DNA from: Pseudomonas sp. K2I15
GTDB taxonomy: Bacteria; Pseudomonadota; Gammaproteobacteria; Pseudomonadales; Pseudomonadaceae
DNA: 64,000 bases
Assembly (NCBI RefSeq): GCF_002204795.1
Contig: NZ_NIXO01000005.1
Location: forward strand, 103,005-167,004
Direction: 5' to 3'
The stretch's first letter is position 1. Every line of letters starts with the position of its first letter. Below are positions 44,330 to 54,075 of the stretch, piece after piece. The notes below the pieces were generated by a model, which saw only the letters and a list, made by a program, of their open reading frames with translations, was not told the DNA's origin and ran no database searches. The position numbers and the translations under genes are program-made.

Positions 44330-45271
44330 ATGGCCGAATTCATCACGCCCCTGTCTGTCGTGGATGACGAAGACAATGAACCGGCAGCAGTCGTGGACAC
44401 CATTGCGGTGCAGGGCTCACCCAACCGCCTGGTGATCAACCAGGCTGGCACCCGTCTCTATGTCGCAAGTGCCACTCTGCCGCAAGCCATCACAGTGATC
44501 GACACCGCGAGCCGCAGCGTGATCAACACGATTGACAGCCTGGGATCTCCGATTTGGCTCGCCCTTCACCCAAACGCCCCGCGCTTGTATGTCAGTGACA
44601 ACAGCGGTGCAACGGACACACCCATCACCGTGATCGACACCCTGACCGATACCGTCATCGACAGCATCACCGGATTCACCACGGTCAACGGCATGGCGCT
44701 CAACTCGAGCGGTTCGAGGCTGTATGTCGCTGACGAAGGCGCTTCAGAGGTGGTGATCATCAACACCAGCAACTTTTTGCGCATCGGTGTAACATCCGTG
44801 GTTCGCCCCGTCGACATTGCTGTGGCACCGGGTGGCGCCCGCTCACACGTTGCGTCGCAATTCGGCAACTGGACCAGCATCAACCTGGGCACCAACAACG
44901 TGGTCACTCAAACCGACACAGTTGCCGGCGTGCCGACCACCATCGCCCACGCGCGCTTCAGTGCACGCGTCTACATCACCTACTCGGAGCGTGGGGAAGT
45001 CGTCATCGGTGACACCATCACCGCCGAAGTCAGCCAGATACTGCGTGACCTAGCGGGCCCGTGGCAGGTTGCCTTCAACACGATGCGGGAACTGGCCTAT
45101 GTCACACAGACCGACAGTAATCAGGTGGGCATCATCAATACCCGTACCCAGGATGTGATCGGCGCTATCGATGGTTTTGACAAGCCACGTGGCATCGTCG
45201 TCTCACCGGATGGCCGCACCGCTTATGTGGCCAATATCGGCAACTCCAGCGTGGCAGTCGTTCGGCTGTAG
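44330..45271 (+). CDS. YVTN-type beta-propeller repeat protein
   Basis: A 313-residue protein made of about seven repeats of 40 residues, each with a RLYVAS/RLYVSD/RLYVAD/TAYVAN element followed by ITVIDT or VVIINT and ending in a turn, typical of surface-layer-like YVTN propellers. No signal peptide is seen from the ATG at 44330, which follows GAGGA; secretion by another route or a cytoplasmic role is possible. Binding partners unknown. It is convergent with ung, 9 bp apart. Confidence 0.85.
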   Translation: MAEFITPLSVVDDEDNEPAAVVDTIAVQGSPNRLVINQAGTRLYVASATLPQAITVIDTASRSVINTIDSLGSPIWLALHPNAPRLYVSDNSGATDTPITVIDTLTDTVIDSITGFTTVNGMALNSSGSRLYVADEGASEVVIINTSNFLRIGVTSVVRPVDIAVAPGGARSHVASQFGNWTSINLGTNNVVTQTDTVAGVPTTIAHARFSARVYITYSERGEVVIGDTITAEVSQILRDLAGPWQVAFNTMRELAYVTQTDSNQVGIINTRTQDVIGAIDGFDKPRGIVVSPDGRTAYVANIGNSSVAVVRL

Positions 45272-45280
45272 CCGGCAGGC

Positions 45281-45973
45281 TCACACCGGCGGCAATCGCC
45301 ACTCGATCGGCGTCTCGCCGTTCTGCTCCAGAAACTTGTTGGTGCGGCTGAAATGCCCGCAGCCAATAAACCCTCTATACGCCGACAGCGGCGACGGATG
45401 CACCGACGTCAGCACCAAGTGCTTGGTGGCGTCGATCAGCTTCTGCTTGCCCTGCGCATGCGCGCCCCACAACAGGAACACCAGGTGCGGCTGGTGCGCG
45501 CTGACAATCTCGATAACCCGGTCAGTAAAGAACTGCCAGCCCTTGCCCGCATGGGCGTTGGCATTCGCGCGCTCCACGGTCATGGTGGTGTTGATCATCA
45601 GCACGCCCTGGTCGGCCCAGCTTTGCAGGTGGCCGTGGCTGGGGATGTCGATGTTCAGGTCGCGCTTGAGCTCTTTATAAATATTGACCAGCGACGGCGG
45701 CGCCGGCACGCCCGGCTGCACCGAGAAGCACAAGCCATGGGCCTGGCCGGGGCCGTGGTACGGGTCCTGGCCGAGGATCACCACCTTGACCTTGTCCAGC
45801 GGTGTTGAGTTGAGCGCGTTGAAGATCATCGGGCCCGGCGGGTAGATCTCCTTGCCGGCCGCGTGCTCCTGGCGCAGGAATTCGCGCAGCTGGGCCATGT
45901 ACGGCTGGTCGAACTCGTCACGCAGGGCGTGTTTCCAGCTGGGTTCGAGTTTGATACGGTCGTCGGTGGTCAT
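45281..45973 (-). CDS. ung: Uracil-DNA glycosylase
   Basis: A 230-residue family 1 UDG that removes uracil from DNA. The water-activating motif [14 protein letters not shown] (Asp70) and the DNA-intercalation loop [11 protein letters not shown] are intact. The ATG at 45973 gives the standard length; the longer frame is rejected. It is divergent from the hydratase-like gene. Confidence 0.98.
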   Translation of the reverse strand: MTTDDRIKLEPSWKHALRDEFDQPYMAQLREFLRQEHAAGKEIYPPGPMIFNALNSTPLDKVKVVILGQDPYHGPGQAHGLCFSVQPGVPAPPSLVNIYKELKRDLNIDIPSHGHLQSWADQGVLMINTTMTVERANANAHAGKGWQFFTDRVIEIVSAHQPHLVFLLWGAHAQGKQKLIDATKHLVLTSVHPSPLSAYRGFIGCGHFSRTNKFLEQNGETPIEWRLPPV

Positions 45974-46105
45974 GGTTGCATCCAGAAAAAACAATGGTGC
46001 GAACCCTAGGAAAGCCCACCCTGCTTGTCAATTGATCTGACGCAGAACCGGCACTTTCCCGTGAAGCGATCATACTGAACCTTCACTTTCTCGATTGAGG
46101 TCATG

Positions 46106-47218
46106 ATGAACCTGCACTTCGAAGAGCTGATTGGCACGGGCGGCGCCCGCATTGGCATCGCCAGCCTGGACGCTGAAAAATCCCTTAACGCCCTGTCCTT
46201 GCCGATGATCCAGGCCTTGAGCGAGCGCCTGGATGCCTGGGCCAAAGACCCGCAAATCGTCTGTGTGCTGCTGCGCGGCAAGGGCCCCAAGGCGTTTTGC
46301 GCCGGTGGCGAAGTGCGCAGCCTGGCCCAGGCCTGCCGTGAACATCCCGGTGAAGTGCCGGCGCTGGCCGCGCAATTTTTCGCCGCTGAATACCGCCTCG
46401 ACTACCGCCTGCACACCTACCCCAAACCGCTGATCTGCTGGGGCCACGGCTATGTGCTGGGCGGCGGCATGGGCTTGCTGCAAAGCGCGGCGGTGCGCAT
46501 CGTCACCCCGAGCAGCCGCCTGGCCATGCCGGAAATCAGCATCGGCCTGTACCCGGATGTGGGCGCCAGCTGGTTCCTGTCACGCCTGCCCGGCAAGTTG
46601 GGTTTGTTCCTTGGCCTGACCGGCGCCCACATGAATGGCCGCGACGCCCTGGACCTGGGCCTGGCCGACCGCTTCCTGCTGGATGAACAACAGGACGAAC
46701 TGCTCGAAGGCCTGCTGCAACTGAACTGGCAGGAGCAAACCGACATGCAGCTCAACAGCCTGCTCAAGGCCCTGGCTCAGGAAGCCACCGGCCAGATGCC
46801 CGAAGCCCAATGGCTGCCGCGCCGCGCGCAGATCGACGAGTGGTTGGATGTCGGCGATGTGCGCTGTGCGTGGCGAGCCTTGAGCCAGTTGCGCGACCAC
46901 GCCGATCAACTGTTCAGTCGCGCCGGCAAGACCCTGAGCGAAGGCTGCCCGCTGACCGCGCACCTGGTGTGGGAACAGATCCAGCGGGCGCGGCACCTGT
47001 CCCTGGCCCAGGTGTTCCAGATGGAATACACCTTGAGCCTGAACTGCTGCCGCCACCCGGAATTCAGCGAAGGGGTGCGGGCGCGGTTGATCGACAAGGA
47101 CCAACAGCCACACTGGCATTGGCCGGACATCAACTTGATCCCTGAGGCGGTGGTGCAGGCGCACTTCCACAAGGTTTGGGAAGGGCGCCATCCGCTGGCG
47201 GATTTGTCCGACTACTGA
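46106..47218 (+). CDS. Enoyl-CoA hydratase/isomerase-family protein, 3-hydroxyisobutyryl-CoA hydrolase-like
   Basis: A 370-residue crotonase-fold protein. KAFCAGGEVRSLAQACREH and GHGYVLGGGMGLLQSAAVRI form the oxyanion hole, and MPEISIGLYPDVGASWFLSR matches 3-hydroxyisobutyryl-CoA hydrolases (HIBCH), which are longer than plain hydratases, as here. It may act in valine degradation or on another acyl-CoA. GAGG lies 5 bases before the ATG at 46106; an adjacent ATG at 46103 is possible. Confidence 0.88.
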   Translation: MNLHFEELIGTGGARIGIASLDAEKSLNALSLPMIQALSERLDAWAKDPQIVCVLLRGKGPKAFCAGGEVRSLAQACREHPGEVPALAAQFFAAEYRLDYRLHTYPKPLICWGHGYVLGGGMGLLQSAAVRIVTPSSRLAMPEISIGLYPDVGASWFLSRLPGKLGLFLGLTGAHMNGRDALDLGLADRFLLDEQQDELLEGLLQLNWQEQTDMQLNSLLKALAQEATGQMPEAQWLPRRAQIDEWLDVGDVRCAWRALSQLRDHADQLFSRAGKTLSEGCPLTAHLVWEQIQRARHLSLAQVFQMEYTLSLNCCRHPEFSEGVRARLIDKDQQPHWHWPDINLIPEAVVQAHFHKVWEGRHPLADLSDY

Positions 47219-47224
47219 AAGCCC

Positions 47225-47581
47225 TCAGCGGTGCCCGCCGCCACGGCCTCCACCCTGATTGCCGCCGCCCTGGCCACGGCCGCCGCCATTACCCCAGTGG
47301 TTGCCCCCACCCTGGTTGGGGTAAGGCCGGTAGCCGGCTCGCGGCCCGGCTGGGTAATAGCGAGGTGCCGGCTGGTAATAACGCGGCGACGGGTAATAAC
47401 GCTGGGGTGGCGGGTAGTAACCCTGGCGGTAATGGTAGTAGGGGCCGCCGCCGTAGTAATACGCCGGCGCAGGCGCCGTGTAGACCTCGGAACCGTAGTA
47501 GGCCTGGCCGCCACCGTAATAGGGTGCGCACGCAGAAAGGGTCAAACCGAGCAAAGCGATGAGGAGCAGTCGACGATACAT
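47225..47581 (-). CDS. Small Tyr/Pro/Gly-rich lipoprotein
   Basis: A 118-residue predicted lipoprotein (MYRRLLLIALLGLTLSAC, lipobox LSAC) whose mature part is low complexity: repeated YYGGG, YYP and RYYPxPRYY units, then a Gly/Asn/Arg-rich tail (GGGNQGGGRGGGHR). Such sequences are disordered and sticky. It is convergent with the hydratase gene, 6 bp apart. Function unknown. Confidence 0.75.
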   Translation of the reverse strand: MYRRLLLIALLGLTLSACAPYYGGGQAYYGSEVYTAPAPAYYYGGGPYYHYRQGYYPPPQRYYPSPRYYQPAPRYYPAGPRAGYRPYPNQGGGNHWGNGGGRGQGGGNQGGGRGGGHR

Positions 47582-47908
47582 GGCGGCCTCCTGGACCGCG
47601 GAAGAGCACACCCAGCGACGCTGGGGGGCGGCAAACAGCTTTCACTGCTTGACGAAATATCTGACATCAAAAAGCGAATCTGGTGCGATCTGGTAACAAC
47701 TTGATACACGTGGGCGCTCCTCAAATGTGAGCTGTTTGAGCACGCCGCCCCACTCTCCGCGCCCCTGAATGAAGATTTTGGCATGCCTGGTTGGAATTTT
47801 TAATCGGCGTTGAAACTTCAACAATCCGAATGATGTCATTATGATGCCACTCCATAGTATGGAGGCTCTAGCGCGGCCGTCCTATCGACATCACTCCGGA
47901 TCTTAGCC
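47582..47908. other. Intergenic region before the second chemoreceptor, with two palindromes
   Basis: No gene is seen in about 325 bp. Two palindromes precede the chemoreceptor: GTTGAA-AC-TTCAAC (47809-47822) and CTCCATA-G-TATGGAG (47850-47864). TATGAT at 47840-47845 is a possible -10 box. They are candidate operators; no consensus is recognised. Confidence 0.4.
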
Positions 47909-49531
47909 ATGAAACTCTCAACCAAACTGTTGCTTTCGTTCGTACTGTGCGCCGCCATCACACTGGCGGTGGGCACATTGGGCATCAACGGTGTCAGCCG
48001 ATTGGCAGCAGCCCTTGATTCAGCCTTCTCCAACAACCTGGTGTCCGTCAGTAACACCAACGCCACCCTGAACGGCCTGGTTGCCCACAACCGCGGTCTG
48101 TACCGATTGCTGGATGCAAGCAATGGCGGTATTTCCACACAAGACCGTGACCGTGTTCGCCAGGACATCGCCAATGAATTGAAACGCAGCCAAACGGCTT
48201 ACGCGACTTACCGCGCAACACCTCTTGAGGACGATGAGCGGGCTGCGGGGGACAGCATGGACCAGGTCTGGCCCAACTACATCGCCAGCTCCGGGCAAAT
48301 TATTTCACTGATGGATGCCGGCCACGCCGATCAAGCCCGCACGCTGCTCAACACCAGCAACAATGAACTCTTCAGACAGTCTCGCGACCTGCTCAAAATC
48401 ATGGTCGAGTCCAATAACCGCCAAATCAAGGAAGGCGCCGCAGAGGCGGAGGTTTTACGCAGCAATGCCTTGCAATGGATGATCGGCGGTATCGTGCTGG
48501 CCTTTATCGTCGCGATTGCCATTGGGCTGTTGATTACCCGCCTCATCACCCGCCCCATCGCGCAAGCGGTACAAAGTGCGCAACGGGTAGCACAAGGTGA
48601 CCTGACGCAAGCCATCACCACTGATCGCACGGATGAAGCCGGCCAGTTGCTCATGGCGTTGTCCGATATGCAGGGCGGCTTGAAACATACCTTGCTGGAA
48701 ATTTCCAACGCCTCCGACCAACTGGCCTCCGCAGCAGAAGAGCTGAGCGCGGTGACCGAAGAAAGCACCCGCGGTTTGACCCGCCAGAATGACGAAATCC
48801 AGCAAGCCGCCACGGCCGTGAACGAGATGACAACAGCTGTCGACGAGGTGGCACGCAACGCAGTGTCGACGTCCGAGGCCTCTCGCCAAGCTACAACTGA
48901 AGCGGATGATGGCCGTCAACAAGTGGAACAGGCGGTGTCCGGAATGAGCTCGATGGTCAGTGAGATCAACGACTCGACCCAAGCCGTGGTTGATCTGGCC
49001 GTCCAGGTTCGAGAAATTGGCAAGGTAGTGGATGTCATTCGTGGCATTGCGGATCAAACCAACCTGCTGGCACTCAATGCCGCCATTGAAGCCGCGCGGG
49101 CCGGTGAGCAAGGCCGGGGCTTTGCCGTGGTAGCGGATGAGGTGCGTGCATTGGCGCATCGCACGCAATCTTCTACCGTCGACATTGAAAACATGATCGG
49201 CACGGTACAACTGGGTGCAGACGGTGCTGTTGCCGCGATGAACAAGAGCCTGACCTGGGCCAATAACACCCAGACGATGGCCCAGAATGCGGGCGAAGCC
49301 TTGCAACGCATCACCCACAGCGTGGCCAGCATCAACGAACGCAACCTGGTGATTGCCTCGGCCTCTGAAGAACAGGCCCAGGTGGCGCGGGAAGTGGATC
49401 GCAACCTGCTCAATATCCAGGACCTGTCGACACAGACCGCAGCCGGCGCCCACCAGACCAACGCATCGAGCCAAGAACTTTCGCGGTTGGCCACCTCGTT
49501 CAATGCCTTGGTAGCCAAGTTCCAGCTGTAA
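47909..49531 (+). CDS. Methyl-accepting chemotaxis protein, four-helix-bundle ligand domain
   Basis: A 540-residue receptor, paralogous to that at 13205. TM1 ([20 protein letters not shown], residues about 7-27), a periplasmic four-helix bundle, TM2 ([20 protein letters not shown], about 190-210), HAMP and a signalling domain with [20 protein letters not shown] and [20 protein letters not shown]. No C-terminal pentapeptide. Ligand unknown; its position just upstream of a guanidine operon need not be meaningful. Confidence 0.94.
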   Translation: MKLSTKLLLSFVLCAAITLAVGTLGINGVSRLAAALDSAFSNNLVSVSNTNATLNGLVAHNRGLYRLLDASNGGISTQDRDRVRQDIANELKRSQTAYATYRATPLEDDERAAGDSMDQVWPNYIASSGQIISLMDAGHADQARTLLNTSNNELFRQSRDLLKIMVESNNRQIKEGAAEAEVLRSNALQWMIGGIVLAFIVAIAIGLLITRLITRPIAQAVQSAQRVAQGDLTQAITTDRTDEAGQLLMALSDMQGGLKHTLLEISNASDQLASAAEELSAVTEESTRGLTRQNDEIQQAATAVNEMTTAVDEVARNAVSTSEASRQATTEADDGRQQVEQAVSGMSSMVSEINDSTQAVVDLAVQVREIGKVVDVIRGIADQTNLLALNAAIEAARAGEQGRGFAVVADEVRALAHRTQSSTVDIENMIGTVQLGADGAVAAMNKSLTWANNTQTMAQNAGEALQRITHSVASINERNLVIASASEEQAQVAREVDRNLLNIQDLSTQTAAGAHQTNASSQELSRLATSFNALVAKFQL

Positions 49532-49548
49532 ACAGCCCACCCAGGCCC

Positions 49549-49602
49549 GGGTGTTCGCTTCATTGCAGTGCAAGCACGCACCAACGCAATGCACGAACAC
49601 CC
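49549..49602. repeat. Long imperfect inverted repeat between the chemoreceptor and the guanidine operon
   Basis: The left arm GGGTGTTCGCTTCATTGC (49549-49566) and right arm GCAATGCACGAACACCC (49586-49602) pair over about 16 of 18 positions with a 19-nt loop. It begins 18 bp after the chemoreceptor stop, so it may terminate that transcript, though no T run follows. It also lies 55-110 bp upstream of the likely sigma-54 promoter, where enhancer sites would be expected. Confidence 0.6.
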
Positions 49603-49656
49603 TGCGCCGCTCCTGCATGCCCGCCGGCCAGCCTGTAAATCCGCGCCTTCCCCTAC

Positions 49657-49673
49657 TTGGCACGACTCTCGCT
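49657..49673 (+). promoter_or_regulatory. Likely sigma-54 (RpoN) promoter of the guanidine operon
   Basis: TTGGCACG-ACTC-TCGCT matches the TTGGCACG-N4-TTGCT consensus with one mismatch and correct -24/-12 spacing. It would start the RNA near 49684, about 50 nt before the riboswitch. RpoN/NtrC control fits a nitrogen-source operon. Confidence 0.65.
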
Positions 49674-49732
49674 TTACCTCTTCCGTGCAGGAGTCATCAC
49701 AGGTTCGCGGCACCACAATTTGCAATGGCTGA

Positions 49733-49822
49733 CTAGGGTTCCGGCTCGCTAAGGCGAGTGGCTGGTCCGAGAGTTGGCGACCTCCAGTTGAGGTTACACG
49801 GCGGGATAAAAGCCCGGGAGAC
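49733..49822 (+). promoter_or_regulatory. Guanidine-I riboswitch (ykkC class)
   Basis: The leader has the conserved blocks of the ykkC/guanidine-I aptamer in order: CTAGGGTTCCG at 49733, a short GC hairpin, GGCTGGTCCGAGAG (49760-49773), a second stem around CCTCCAGTTGAGG, then TACACGGCGGGATAAAAGCC and CGGGAGA up to 49821. It ends about 60 nt before the first start codon. Such elements switch genes on when guanidinium binds, so the downstream carboxylase operon is assigned to guanidine rather than urea. Confidence 0.93.
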
Positions 49823-49883
49823 AAGCCACCGTTTACGGTGCCGCGTTGCTCCTGCTCGCCCTTGATCAACTGGAGAAGCATCC

Positions 49884-50951
49884 ATGCCCTCGATACGTTT
49901 ACCCGCCTTGCTCGCCGCCGCCTTCGCCGCCATGGTGAGCTTTTCCGCCCAAGCCGCCCCCAAAGACCATTTCAGCGTGTGCTGGACGATTTATGCCGGC
50001 TGGATGCCGTGGGAGTATGCCGGCAGCCAAGGCATCCTCGACAAGTGGGCCAAGAAGTACGGCATCAAGATCGACATGGTGCAGCTCAATGACTACGTCG
50101 AATCCATCAACCAGTACACCGCCGGCCAGTTCGACGGCTGCACCATGACCAACATGGACGCCCTGACTATCCCCGCCGCCGGTGGCGTGGACAGCACCGC
50201 GCTGGTGGTCAGCGACTTCTCCAACGGCAACGATGGCGTAGTTATCAAAGGTGAAGGCAAGACCGTCGCCGACCTCAAGGGCATGAACGTCAACCTGGTG
50301 GAACTCTCCGTGTCCCACTACCTGCTGGCCCGTGCCCTGGAGTCGGCCGGCCTCACCGAAAAAGACCTGAAAGTGGTCAACACCTCCGACGCCGATATTG
50401 CCGCCGCCTTCAACACCGACCAGGTCAAAGCCGTCACCACCTGGAACCCGATGCTCTCCGAGATCAAGGCCAAGCCCGGCGTCACCGAAGTGTTCGACTC
50501 CAGCAAAGTGCCCGGCGAAATCATGGACATGATGGTGGTCAACACCCAGACCCTCAAAGACAACCCCAAGCTGGGCAAAGCGCTGACCGGCGCCTGGTTT
50601 GAAGTGGTCGCGCTGATGAACGCAAAAAACGCCGCCAGCACCGACGCCCTGGAACACATGGCCAAGGCCTCCGGCACCGACCTCAAGGGCTTCCAGTCGC
50701 AACTGGACACCACCAAGCTGTTCGCCACGCCCAAGGAAGCCCTGGCCTTCGCCACCAGCGCGCAACTGCCCGCCACTATGGGCAAAGTCGCCGAGTTCTC
50801 GTTTAAACACGGCCTGCTGGGTGAAGGTGCCAAAGACACCAGCGCCGTGGGCATGAGCTTCGCCAACGGCGTGACCAGCGGCGACACCGCCAACCTCAAG
50901 CTGCATTTCGACCCCAGCTACGTACAGATGGCCGCCGACGGCACGCTGTAA
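49884..50951 (+). CDS. Periplasmic guanidine/urea-type ABC transporter binding protein
   Basis: A 355-residue NMT1/TauA-like binding protein with signal peptide (LAAAFAAMVSFSAQA, cleavage before AP). FSVCWTIYAGWMPWEYAGSQ and TAGQFDGCTMTNMDALTIPA match proteins annotated as urea-carboxylase-related transporter binding subunits. Under a guanidine-I riboswitch its ligand is probably guanidine or a guanidino compound. It is the first gene of the operon; the permease follows by 12 bp. Confidence 0.9.
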   Translation: MPSIRLPALLAAAFAAMVSFSAQAAPKDHFSVCWTIYAGWMPWEYAGSQGILDKWAKKYGIKIDMVQLNDYVESINQYTAGQFDGCTMTNMDALTIPAAGGVDSTALVVSDFSNGNDGVVIKGEGKTVADLKGMNVNLVELSVSHYLLARALESAGLTEKDLKVVNTSDADIAAAFNTDQVKAVTTWNPMLSEIKAKPGVTEVFDSSKVPGEIMDMMVVNTQTLKDNPKLGKALTGAWFEVVALMNAKNAASTDALEHMAKASGTDLKGFQSQLDTTKLFATPKEALAFATSAQLPATMGKVAEFSFKHGLLGEGAKDTSAVGMSFANGVTSGDTANLKLHFDPSYVQMAADGTL

Positions 50952-50963
50952 GAGGACCCGGCC

Positions 50964-51779
50964 ATGCGCCTGATCAACCGTCACCCGGAACGCTCCAGCC
51001 GCCTGCTGTTGGTGCTGCTGCCCTTCGCGTTGCTGCTGTTCGCCTACTTCGTGGGCTCGGCCGAGCGCCTGGCAGACAACCCCAACGACAAGCTGCTGCC
51101 CAGCGCCGCACAAATGGGCGACGCGGTGAAACGCCTGGCCTTCAGCGCCGACAGCCGCACCGGCGAATACGTGCTGTGGCAAGACAGCGCGTCGAGCCTG
51201 CGTCGCCTGGCGATCGGGCTTGGCATCAGCGCACTCGCCGGCCTGTGCCTGGGCATCGCAGCCGGCACGCTGCCGCTGTTCGGCGCGCCGTTGTCGCCGC
51301 TGCTGACGGTGCTGTCGATGGTGCCGCCGCTGGCGATCCTGCCGATCCTGTTCATCGTGTTTGGGCTTGGGGAGCTGTCCAAAGTGATGCTGATCGTGAT
51401 CGGCATCACCCCGGCCCTGGCGCGGGACCTGGAACAGCGGGCGCGGGAAATTCCCGTGGAGTTGCTGGTGAAGGCGCAGACCCTTGGCGCCTCCACCTGG
51501 ACCTTGATGCTGCGGGTGGTGCTTCCGCAATTGTTGCCACGGTTGCTGATCTCCCTGCGCTTGATGCTGGGCTCGGCGTGGCTGTTCCTGATTGCGGCCG
51601 AAGCCATCGCCTCCACCGACGGTTTGGGCTACAGGATCTTCCTGGTGCGTCGTTACCTGGCGATGGACGTGATCCTGCCCTACGTGGTGTGGATCACCCT
51701 GCTCGCCTGGCTGATGGACTGGGGCCTCAAGGCCCTGACCCGGCGCGCGTTCCCCTGGTACGAAGGAGCGCGGGCATGA
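50964..51779 (+). CDS. ABC transporter permease of the guanidine operon
   Basis: A 271-residue permease with about six helices. The cytoplasmic coupling loop EQRAREIPVELLVKAQTLGA is the EAA motif typical of SsuC/TauC-type permeases. The stop codon overlaps the ATPase start (ATGA), indicating translational coupling. Confidence 0.92.
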   Translation: MRLINRHPERSSRLLLVLLPFALLLFAYFVGSAERLADNPNDKLLPSAAQMGDAVKRLAFSADSRTGEYVLWQDSASSLRRLAIGLGISALAGLCLGIAAGTLPLFGAPLSPLLTVLSMVPPLAILPILFIVFGLGELSKVMLIVIGITPALARDLEQRAREIPVELLVKAQTLGASTWTLMLRVVLPQLLPRLLISLRLMLGSAWLFLIAAEAIASTDGLGYRIFLVRRYLAMDVILPYVVWITLLAWLMDWGLKALTRRAFPWYEGARA

Positions 51780-52540
51780 GTTTTATCAGCGTCAACAATG
51801 TGTGGCAACGCTATGGCGACCAGGTGGTCCTGGAGCGCCTGAACCTGCACGTGGCCGAAGGCGAGTTCTGCACCTTGGTCGGCACTTCCGGCTGCGGCAA
51901 ATCGACCTTTCTGCGCCTGCTGCTTGGGCAGGAAACCGCCAGCCAAGGCGAGATCCTGCTGGACGGCCAACCCCTGGCCGCCGAGCCCGATGCCAGCCGT
52001 GGCGTAGTGTTCCAGCGCTACTCGGTGTTCCCGCACCTGACGGTGCTGAACAACGTTGCGCTGGGCCTTGAATTGCCCCGTTCACCGTTGCTTGGCCGCC
52101 TGTTCGGCAGCGCGAAAAAACAGGCGCGGGAACAGGCAGCAGCCCTGTTGCATAAAGTCGGGTTGGGTCATGCCCTGGACAAGTACCCGGCGCAGCTTTC
52201 CGGCGGCATGCAACAGCGACTGGCGATCGCCCAGGCACTGATCATGAAGCCGCGCGTGTTGCTGCTGGACGAACCCTTCGGTGCCCTCGACCCAGGCATT
52301 CGCAAAGACATGCACCTGCTGTTGCTGGAGCTGTGGCGCGAAACCCGGCTGACGGTGTTCATGGTCACCCACGACCTGAGCGAAGGTTTCAGCCTCGGCA
52401 CCCGCTTGCTGGTGTTCGACAAAGTGCGCCTCGACCCGCACGCCCCCGGCGCTTACGGCGCCCGCATTACCTACGACATCCCTTTGAACAGCGAGCGCCG
52501 CAAGGCGATCGCCGCCGAACTTGGAGCCACGTCCAAATGA
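51776..52540 (+). CDS. ABC transporter ATP-binding protein of the guanidine operon
   Basis: A 254-residue ATPase with Walker A (GTSGCGKST), signature (LSGGMQQRLAIAQAL), Walker B (VLLLDEPFGALD) and switch His (MVTHDLSEGF). The family is that of nitrate/taurine-type importers. It overlaps the permease by 4 bp and the next gene by 4 bp. Confidence 0.94.
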   Translation: MSFISVNNVWQRYGDQVVLERLNLHVAEGEFCTLVGTSGCGKSTFLRLLLGQETASQGEILLDGQPLAAEPDASRGVVFQRYSVFPHLTVLNNVALGLELPRSPLLGRLFGSAKKQAREQAAALLHKVGLGHALDKYPAQLSGGMQQRLAIAQALIMKPRVLLLDEPFGALDPGIRKDMHLLLLELWRETRLTVFMVTHDLSEGFSLGTRLLVFDKVRLDPHAPGAYGARITYDIPLNSERRKAIAAELGATSK

Positions 52541-53262
52541 CCGACTCAACGCAATTGTTCCCACCCTTCGCCGAGGAAATGCTCCCCGGCGGCGGCCACC
52601 GTTCCTTCGTGCTCAAGCGCGGCCAACTGCTGCGCCTGACCGACATTCGCGGCGGCGCCAACGTCAGCCTGACCCTGCTCAACGCCAATGAAAAAACCGA
52701 GCGGCTCAACCTGCCCGACAGCCTCAAATGCCAACACACCGCCAAGCTCACCACCGGCCATTGCCTGTACTCGGACATGGGCCGGGTGCTGGCCGCCATC
52801 ACCGCCGACACCTGCGGCTGGAGCGACAGCATCGGCGGCGTGTTATGCGCATCCGAAGTCGCCGAAAAATATGGCCAGGGTCGTTATCAAGAGCTGCGCA
52901 ACGGCTTCTATCGCAACGGCACCGACAACCTGCTGGTGGAATTGGGCAAATGGGGCCTGGGGCTTTCCGACCTGCTGATGACCCTCAACCTGTTCAGCAA
53001 AATCACGGTGGATGACGCGGGCACGCTGCACTTCGCCAAAGGCAATTCCAAGGCCGGCGACTACATCGAACTCTACGCACCGATGGACACGCTGGTGGTG
53101 CTCACCGCCCTGCAACACCCCATGGACCCGAACCCCGAATACGCGCCACAGCCGCTGAAACTCAGCTGGATGAACGCCGACCACAGCGTCGCCGAACACT
53201 GCCGCACCTCGCGCCCGGAAAACGAGCGCGGTTTTATCAACACTGACCGTCTGTTCGCCTGA
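52537..53262 (+). CDS. Urea-carboxylase-associated DUF1989 protein, first copy
   Basis: A 241-residue DUF1989 protein. GGGHRSFVLKRGQLLRLTDI, then LYSDMGRVLAAITADTCGWS and NRNGTDNLLVELGKWGL-type segments match the urea amidolyase associated proteins. Homologues in guanidine operons (CgaA/CgaB) are reported to form a carboxyguanidine deiminase that yields allophanate. I cannot tell which subunit this is. It overlaps the ATPase by 4 bp. Confidence 0.88.
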   Translation: MTDSTQLFPPFAEEMLPGGGHRSFVLKRGQLLRLTDIRGGANVSLTLLNANEKTERLNLPDSLKCQHTAKLTTGHCLYSDMGRVLAAITADTCGWSDSIGGVLCASEVAEKYGQGRYQELRNGFYRNGTDNLLVELGKWGLGLSDLLMTLNLFSKITVDDAGTLHFAKGNSKAGDYIELYAPMDTLVVLTALQHPMDPNPEYAPQPLKLSWMNADHSVAEHCRTSRPENERGFINTDRLFA

Positions 53263-53271
53263 GGACCTGCC

Positions 53272-53904
53272 ATGTCTATCGCACTCGCCAACCAACCAGA
53301 CGCGGCCGTGTACCGCGCGACCATTCCCGCCGGCGAACCCTGGCTGATGGAAGTCAAGGCAGGCCAGACCCTGCGCATCCTCGACCTTGAGGGCAACCAG
53401 GCGGTCGACACGCTGTTCTACAGCCTGAAAAACCCCAAGGAACGCTACGACGTGCAGCGCACCTTGCGCCGGCAAAACAGCGTGTACCTGGGCACCGGCA
53501 GCGTGCTGTATTCCAACCTCGGCCAGCCGATGCTGACCATCGTCGACGACACTTGCGGGCGCCACGACACCCTCGGCGGCGCCTGCGCCCAAGAGAGCAA
53601 CACCGTGCGCTATGCCCTGGAAAAACGCTACATGCACAGCTGCCGCGACAACTATCTGCGGGCCTGTGCCCACGATGGCCGGCTGGGTAAAAGTGACATC
53701 GGGCCGAACATCAATTTCTTCATGAATGTGCCGGTGACCGCCGAGGGCGGGCTGACGTTTGAAGACGGTATTTCCGCCCCCGGCAAATACGTCGACCTGC
53801 GGGCCGAGATGGACGTGATCGTGCTGATCTCCAACTGCCCGCAACTGAACAACCCGTGCAACGGCTACAACCCAACCCCTGCGGAGTTACTGGTATGGAA
53901 CTGA
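53272..53904 (+). CDS. Urea-carboxylase-associated DUF1989 protein, second copy
   Basis: A 210-residue DUF1989 protein, paralogous to the preceding one. [20 protein letters not shown] and [20 protein letters not shown], then [20 protein letters not shown] and [20 protein letters not shown] are typical of the second partner. Together the two probably act between the carboxylase and allophanate hydrolase. It is followed by 307 bp containing a REPIN before the carboxylase gene. Confidence 0.88.
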   Translation: MSIALANQPDAAVYRATIPAGEPWLMEVKAGQTLRILDLEGNQAVDTLFYSLKNPKERYDVQRTLRRQNSVYLGTGSVLYSNLGQPMLTIVDDTCGRHDTLGGACAQESNTVRYALEKRYMHSCRDNYLRACAHDGRLGKSDIGPNINFFMNVPVTAEGGLTFEDGISAPGKYVDLRAEMDVIVLISNCPQLNNPCNGYNPTPAELLVWN

Positions 53905-53987
53905 AAATGAAGCGGTTGCGTCGTTGGCTGTTTGCCCTCTGCCAATCCCGAGCCGGGCAGTGCCTCCAAAAACGCTGAAGATCAAAT

Positions 53988-54075
53988 GTGGGAGCGGGCT
54001 TGCTCGCGAAGGCGGTGGTGCAGTCCATACATCTACCGCCTGACGCACCGCTTTCGCGAGCAAGCCCGCTCCCAC
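53988..54075. repeat. REPIN inside the guanidine operon, GTGGGAGCGGG class
   Basis: GTGGGAGCGGGCTTGCTCGC at the left and its reverse complement at the right (54053-54075), with an inner hairpin. The rest of 53905-54211 holds no gene; the carboxylase ATG is at 54212. The repeat separates the upstream five genes from the carboxylase and could reduce or process the operon transcript. Confidence 0.95.

Noticed and set aside
49899..51530. A 543-codon minus-strand frame
   Set aside because: Antisense to the binding protein and permease genes of the guanidine operon; composition is Gly/His/Gln-rich with no domain.
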